DNA of 64,000 nt, taken from contig CM049318.1 in assembly GCA_026874595.1 (NCBI GenBank), positions 27,742,956 through 27,806,955 of the forward strand, in the 5' to 3' direction. This document shows positions 28,201 through 36,800 of this stretch, one piece after another. A model generated the notes under the pieces. It had not been told where the DNA came from, did no database searches, and was given only the letters and a program-made list of their open reading frames with translations. The stretch is from Sipunculus nudus. Its lineage: Eukaryota > Annelida > Sipuncula > Golfingiida > Sipunculidae. The first letter of the stretch is position 1; the number at the start of each line of letters is the position of its first letter. Position numbers and translations under genes: made by a program.

Positions 28201-31200
28201 TCTTGATATTAGGCAGTTCTGAAGTGGGATAATAGGATTTTAATGGAAATTTTAGGTTTTTCCTTAATTTCTGAATGAGAGGAAGTCGCAGTGACCCAGT
28301 TTTTGGTTTGGTACGAGATCTTGGGGACATCTAACAGTATGCCAAATTTTTTATTAATAGGTCTAACGGTTTCAAAATGTGCCAGTTCAATGGACGGACA
28401 GACAGACAGACGATGGACCATGACTTTAGCTTAGATGACTTATAGTCAGCTGAGCTAAAAATAAAAAACCGCCCTGATTTGAGAAAAAAAAGTGCCTGAG
28501 AACCAAACCTTATTTTTTTTTTTGGCTTAAGTTGTAAATTTTCCCAAATGGTGTGATGATTAATTAAAAAGTTTATACCTAAGACATAAGCAGGGATTTA
28601 CATTTACCACTGCTTCACCTGCTTTGTGTAGGTGGTTAGGGCTTTCAGGGTAGAGAAATTTCCACAACTGTTTGCCAGATAAGGCAGGCAGAAGGCCAAA
28701 CTTATCAATGATAGTTGCTTAAATGCCTATGTCAACTTGACAAGAAATATTGACTCTTTCTCATATAATTAAAACATTCTCGACTTGTAGTGAGAAATAA
28801 ACATACATTTCAGAGGTGTCTTATTTTATTTAACTCCACTAGAAAACCATGTATCTGACATATTTTTGTGACTTTGAATCTGTATTCTTAAATAACAGAA
28901 CCAGCAGCAAAACAGGATTTTCCCATAAATTTACCATAAACTTTGCCATCTGAATGGCTATTTTGTCATTTTTAAACTGAGTTAGTATATGTGCTTTGGA
29001 AAACAACATCAAGCCGTATAGGACAAAGCAGAAATTTCAGACCCAGCATTACTTGGCCAGTTTACAACTTTCACACAATCTGGTAGAAATGATGTCCCCA
29101 TGGACCTTTCACGTATTGTGAGTGCAAACAATAGGTTATATTCGTGTGGCAAGTGCAATGCACAGGTGGGGGCACTCTTTAATTAACAGTTTTAATCAAA
29201 TTTTCATCTTTATTAATTCATTTCCGTCTTAGCGGTTGTCAGAGCCGGAGTAATGGAAATATACTGGAAAAGTGACTCTGGACATTTACAAATCATTTTG
29301 TGAGCATTCACACAGGCAAGAATATGCAACCATATCAGAAATAAGACCCTGACATGATTTTACTGAAAATCTTTAGTGGTAACTTCGAGTCCAATTCAGA
29401 AAAGTTCTCGAAATACTGTCAAACTTTGTGAAAAAAATAATTCCTGTTTGTGAGAATAATCACCAAATTTTTATTTGCACCACTTAATGTAATGGACGTA
29501 GATTCAGATCAAACTGACACAAACCTCCACTTTTCTGGTTGACTGAAGATACTCGAGCCTCTGGCAGATCCACTGAAAGGAATTAAATGTTTAAAACCTG
29601 TTATATGCTGTACCAAACTCTATTATATATATATATATATAAAATGCAAAACAAATAAAACATTCATTTCATCTGTTATGGTGGTCTGTTTATTATACCT
29701 TTTAGAAATATTAATAATAATTGTTACATTATGAAAAAATATTTGCGCATAAAATTTTGACTGAACTTGCAAAATGAAAAAAAAAATGTTTGTTCTTCCT
29801 AATAAATATGGAAAATAAGTCCAAACAAGTACTGTGGAATGTGTTTCCCAAAAAAAGTTATTATCACCATCTTGATTTTTTTAGTAATAATTTTTTTAAA
29901 ACAATCAAAATTCTACACTTTTACATAAATTTATCAGCATTTCAATTAGTGTATATAATGTCCCCATTGGAAAAAAAATATAAAAAATATAATATAAGCT
30001 GTAGAAAGTCGCTGTTTAACTTTTTGTTTTGTTTCAAAATATTAGTAACGTTAGTAATAGTAGGTCTACCACAAAAGAATTGGTTATTGTCTGTATTTGG
30101 ACGCCTTTTTTCCCTCCAGTTAAGAAAACCTTGAGATGACAACTGCGGAGCTCAACAACTCTTGCAAGACGAAAAATCTCACGTAGCCCTCAATTCATCT
30201 TATACCTTGTATTTTTTTTACCCACGCTCTTTCCTTGTAAGATAATTAATGTATGATTAACGAATCGTATCTTACCATCGCTGCGCGCCACCGCCCATCT
30301 CGCCGTCTGCCCAAAAGATGAACGGAACGCAAGGGCGCCAACCGGACGAGGCGAAGGGTCTTCCCAGTGAAGAATCAAATTCTTTCCAGCTTCCTGCCCT
30401 TGTCCAAACTGTCAAAGCCATTATAACTAGTTAATGAACTGGAGTAAATAAGACTTAATGTTCGTGCTACGAGAAAGTATTCGCCAATCGGTATGGACTC
30501 TGTAGTGATACTTATACAGTGATAGCCGTTACGTTATTGTAGCGATACACCAGAAGATGGCGACACCGTAGAAGGTAATTTCCCAGAATTCCAGCAGAGG
30601 TCATCACTCACGAGGCGCAGTTGACTCCCGCTCTGCCGAACTCCCTGCGCCTGTGGTCAATTTAAAGTGAACTGTTACCTACTCTCAAACAATACTCATC
30701 CCTTTTTATTACAAATAAAGCTTCAATACACAGTATCATATAATTGACTAATTAAAAGAAAATGTCTTATGGCAAGAAAATGCCCCTGGGAGTTAGTGCA
30801 GAAATTTCTTTTTGTTACCATAAAATGATTATTATGACAAAAAATCATTTTTTTGGGAGAGAGGATTTAGGATTGAGACTGCATGCTGCCTAAATATAAA
30901 AAAAAATAGCTTAAAGATTTCTTGTCAACAAAGTTTCTTTGGATAAGAAATATCTTATCAAAAAAATTATTTCAGCAGTTAATTTACAAATGCAGACCTA
31001 CATGAGTACTTGGGTCCTGATTTCAGATTCGAGTACTCGGATAGAAATACTCGAACTATTTTGAGCTTCTATAATAATCTCGCACCGCATTTAAGATTGT
31101 TTAGTTTAGACTGGAGTATTTATGCGTGCAGGAAACTTTTTTACCAATTAAGTTAAGTTCTGACCTTGACATTTGGTGTAAGGGGTTTAAACTATTTATT

Positions 31201-33163
31201 CTCATTGTCGGTCTGATATAATTACTACTTACTAACTTTTTAACATAACTGTAAACCTGGACTTTTACACTGTTTAACCTGACAGTTTATCAAAATTAAC
31301 CCTTTCTTTTATAGAAAAATTCAACAGATTTCGTTAAAATCCTTACAGTCTTTTAAATAACATTAATTTAAATTAATTAAAACTCGTGGCCCATTGGCCA
31401 TGACACTCAGCTGAATTTCAGGAATGTTGAACAATGAGCAAAATGACTGCCAGAGTGGAAAAAACAATGAATTTAGTGAAGAGTACTTCGAAATGGGTTT
31501 TAGTTGGCTTTTGGACAGAAGACCACTCTATTTGAAGGACTCGTAGATAGAAAACAAATGTGTACAAATTTGTTAAAACACAGGTACAGTCTGCAGGAAC
31601 TGATGAACACTCCATGATCAAAATATATCCAAAGAATCATGGCTGTTAATGCATTAGTTATTCATAAACTTGTGCTTTTGTATCATATTTTTATAATTCT
31701 TGGGGGGGGGGGGTGGGATTATTAGCCAAACGGCTTGGAGGATAAGGGAAACAGAGACCTAATTTCAGATTTCCAAGAAGATTTTTCAAGGATCTCCCTA
31801 GATGTAAAGTACGAAAATCCCAGGTCCTGCGGTTACGATTTTTGCCCTGTTAACAGATGACAGCTTCTTTGAAGGTCTCATAAATAGAGAAAATATTCGT
31901 AAATTTGAGAAAAAAAAAGGTGGCGCCACCAGGTTACAGGAACTGACTGAATACTCCATGATCAATATTCATGCAAAGAATCATGGTGATCAATGCAGAA
32001 GTTATTCAGATACTTGAGCTTTTGTATTATATTTTTTATAATTCTAGGGGGTACTTACGAGACCGATAGCTCGGAGAATATGGGTAACAGAGACCTAATT
32101 TCAGGTTTCCAAGGAGATTTTTCATGGAACTTCCTGGATATCAAGTTATAAGATTCCAGGTGCAGTGGTTACGATTGTTCCCTGTTAACGGACGGCCAGA
32201 CGGACGCGGGAAAAAGGGTGATCGCTAAGGCTCAGATGACTTTCAGTCAGCTGAGCTAAAAAATATCACGTCAAGTTTTTATTGTACCTTTAAAAAAATA
32301 AAAAAGTTTCAGAAATTGTTTGCCTTAGCTTGATGTTATTCTGTTAACAGGGAACAAGATATGCATGCAGTATATTTAAAGGGGCCCAATCACCTATCTG
32401 ACCTTTATAAACTAAAGGTAATCCCTTGAAGCTTTCATTAAAATAGACCAGAAAATGTGGATATCACCTCACACAGGCTGCTTGTTTTGTTTATATCAAC
32501 ATGTTTATGTTATGTGGGCGCCTGCCAAAATAATCAAAACAAATTCAACAAGGGCATCTGGCAGCAAGTTAGATAAGCCAGAGCTTTGCAAATGGCATTT
32601 TGCAACATGTGACCTTTCTACCTCCGCATATATGCAACATACCACATTAGATTACATGTTTTTCCCATTTGTCAACATTGCTGTGTTTACAAACATTTTG
32701 TTGATAAACAAGTTTACACATCCTTCACAGAGGTGTTATAAGAACATTTAACAACCAGAACTACCATTAGATCATTAATAAATACACAGAGGAAGCCAGA
32801 TATCACATAAATTCTTTTTAAAAAAGTGGGTGAATGGGCAACTTTAACCTAAGAAAATATTCCGAAATGAGGGAATTTTAATTAAAATCTCAATTGGTCC
32901 AGAGAGGTTTCTGAGCAGTAGAGGGTTATAATCATTACGTATAACATCTATTTGCAATTTATTGGAACATTTCATGGAAAAGATATCGAATACTTAAAAT
33001 TAAAACATATAATATAAAATGTAACTATATGGGAAAGAGTTTTTCCTACCCCCCCCCCCCCTCTCTGTCTCTCTCTTTGTTAATGTTAATCTATAATTAT
33101 ATCTGATCACTCGCTGGATATTTACGCTAAATATCGCACACATAATTACCCACTGCGATACAT

Positions 33164-33225
<62 letters not shown>

Positions 33226-33737
33226 GTACAGTGGCCTGATCAAAATCATGTATGTATTCTTATGGGGAATCTATTGCTTGGTAGACAAGACAGTGAACCG
33301 GGCCGGTATGACCGTCTATTTACAGATGAGTGGATACTTATTCAGATAAACACTTAGGGATCTCACCGATAGATCGATATCCGCTTCCAGGGATCTTTGG
33401 TCACGTGATAACGCGCTTATCTGGAAATTCTATTGACGCATATACAACGGTCCGAGTAAAGCATGTTATCTTTCGCTCCTCGCTCCATGTTGTGTTATGT
33501 GACCTGGTACGCAATTGTCTCATTATAGACACAAATCGATATAAAACAGTACCATCATTTATAAGTGTTCTTTAGTGATTCCTTTTGTTTAGTTTTTGTT
33601 GATCAGAGCTCGCTCGCAGACATCTTGATGTCATGTCTGACATTTCTTCAATGACATATCAAATGGCAGGTCATTTGTTATTGATATTCATGACAAAGTC
33701 GATATTAATTGTCTTATTGCCAATTAATACTGAGAGG

Positions 33738-33800
<63 letters not shown>

Positions 33801-36800
33801 AGATAGATGCGAGTAAATAAAGTGTTTCGTTGTTTATGTAGTGACTTTTTAGTAATTAGTTTCGTGGTACTCTTAGGACTTAATTGATCGTAACACATAT
33901 TATTTAGGGGCGAATGAAAAGAGAGGTTATGTAAGTAGTTATGATAAGTCTGTATACATAAAACGAAACACGCTTTAGATCACATTTTTACTTTTAATCA
34001 ATATTATATTTCCTTTGATTGAACCATCGAATATAATAAGAACTATACACTTTCCATAAGCAAACAGCTCTAAGTATACCAGGTATGGTGTTAACAGTAT
34101 ATATATAATTTATGTTATATTATTATTTCTGCCTAATGCTTTTAAGCACAATCCGTTGTATGATCAGGCAGACAACTAAGAGACTGAGTTGGAAGTTCAG
34201 TTCGTAAATCATATCATTACAAATCTCTAGAAAAAAAAACAGATTGTAGGCTAAACCCGGGCATGGATACAAATTCGATCAAATTAAATGTAAAACACGT
34301 GTCGTTTCAAGTTTCGACGCTAGGTGTCACTGATAAGCTAATGCGGTATGGTGATCAATCATATCTGACGTAATTTGTTAATAACCTATTTATAGAAAAT
34401 GTTATGTGCGCAACACCAGATACACCTTATAAATGAATATACAGTAAAACCTCGCCCAAGGACCTCCTCCGGTTAGCAACCATCTCAAAATAACGACCAA
34501 TATTCACGGTCCGACTTTGTGTTGGCTCTTTAAATAAGATCTCGCTTAGACGACCACTCCGAAAATGCAACCACTTTCTCGAGGTCACATTGGTGGTCGT
34601 AAATTCGAGGTTTCACTGAATAACCATTAATCTAAACATATTTTTTTATCTTAAATGACAACGGATGAGTTTCTTACGGCATAGGTTCCTCCAGAGAAGC
34701 TGATCCAGAACTTGGTGGGACTACTGCAGCTGATGATGCTGGGACTGTCCACAATGACGACGACGTTGTCGTTTTTGAGAAGCTCACACCGGGTGTTGCC
34801 ATACGTTCCGATCCGAAACTCGTAATCCGGACGATCAGAGTTCGGCGCTCCCGCCAGGCCGACAAAGGCATTGCTGCAGGATGTGACCTCGAACCGCAAG
34901 GACTCGCCGACTGCTCTCACCCACGTTTTATTGTAGGGCTGATCCGGAGGGGTAGTGAATGTGTACCGGTCATCTGTCAGAAAAATAACGTAATATAGAC
35001 CATTTTACTTTACCAGCGACATCTGAGGATAAAGACTGATAGCGAGTGTTCGGGTCTAGTTCACTGACAAAGAAGGATCACATTTGTCTATTTATAAATG
35101 AATTAAAAAAAAGTTACATCATCTTTGAACGACAATAGCCCTGGAGTTCCTGGGCTTGTTTATCTAAGACTATAAGACTAAACGCTCGATGTTGTGTCAT
35201 CAACCTAAACAGGCGAATATGAGGCCTAGTGCGAATGCTCGTGGCAAACTGGTTTTATACATGTAATATGCCCGATATTAAATTTTCCTTAGTTATAAAC
35301 CAAGCACGAGAGGTTTTGAATTTTTTTAATGGTTTGTTATAACAAATTTTGGTTATCCTTTATTTTATCGGTCTGTGAAAATATCGCATAAACCTAAAGA
35401 AATTGTTTTCTTTGCCACCAAAAATAACTAAACATAATAAAATAAACCAACCTTTGACGTTATATATTTCGTGTATATTGATTAAATCGCCCATGAAATA
35501 ACTTAATGAATAATCCCACTTTTCTCGTAAATAAATGTTCTTAGTGTTACAGTGCATGCAGTAACAAATCGTTCTGACTAAAACACATGAAGCATAATAT
35601 TGGGCCGATGTTTCAGATGTTAATTATAATCAAATACTAGTACTTTACCTCAGATATCTTCATTGATAATATATACCTTTTCCCTTTAACTAACACGGAG
35701 ATTCAATGAGCGGACAGATGACAAGACGCAAGACTTCTGTTAAAAACGTGCACGAAAGATAAATGGTTCGTATTATCGACTTTTGATTGCGTGTTTTCAC
35801 GTGAAGTCCACCATAATTACATACTTTAAGACATACTAGTAAACCTATCGCTGGCGCTAATGATCTACCAATCGTGTTTCAAAGAAGGTAGTTACCTGGC
35901 TAATAACGTGACATAAACGCCCGCCCTCTTTATTCTTCATTTTTCAAAACATTTTAGGAACAAAACTAGGTAATTATTATCTTTTATTTTCAAGTATGAC
36001 ACAAGCATTTAGACCAGTCATTTTATGCGTGACTTCAATTACAATGTCAGTGGTAACATCAGCATGTCTGGGATTCGGATGGACGATGTTACGACCTCTT
36101 AGAATTCATAAATATTCATGGGAAATTATGTTTCTGAAGTGGAGAACATTTGTTTTATTTTATCACAGAATTATAAAATGAAACTGAAAAGCTGAACATG
36201 TAAATTATAATGCAAAATACAAAATAAAAAACAATATTATGACATATTATTTATGCGTTTTACATTAAAGACCTAAAGTGATGATTTGGGAAATAAAACA
36301 AAAGAACAGGAGGCCCCGAATGAAAATCCTACAACCATGACTCGACCTGACCTTAGTGATTCACTCAGGGATGTCTAAATGAATAGTTGGAAAACACAAT
36401 CCTACATAAGAATAAGAGCTTTGGTCACTGTTGCAAGTTTCCGTCACATATAGACAAAGCAAACCAGAAAAAACACGGACCAAACAATTAGAAGAACAGT
36501 ACATAAGTACATTGTGTTAACACTGGATGTGATTTAATGGTAGGATTCAAAGAGGTTTTAAAATGCCGTTTTGAATCCGTTTTTTTTTAGTATAACGCAT
36601 ATCAGATATGCTTTGCTACCACTACTGAAAAGAAAATTTGCAAGTCATAGGAATTACTTAAAAAAATTATTGATGTCGCGATGAGCAAACGCCAATGGTC
36701 TGCAGGTAATGCAGATCCGTTTTCAAAATCGATTGCAGAAAAGTTTTAAATTTTGAAATATCGAGCTTAACTTACGTAAAACTACTACATCAAAATTAGT

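Noticed and set aside
33671-33898. Small protein with Tyr-Ile repeats (also near 48,872-49,144 and 49,885)
   Set aside because: These are translations of TA microsatellites.
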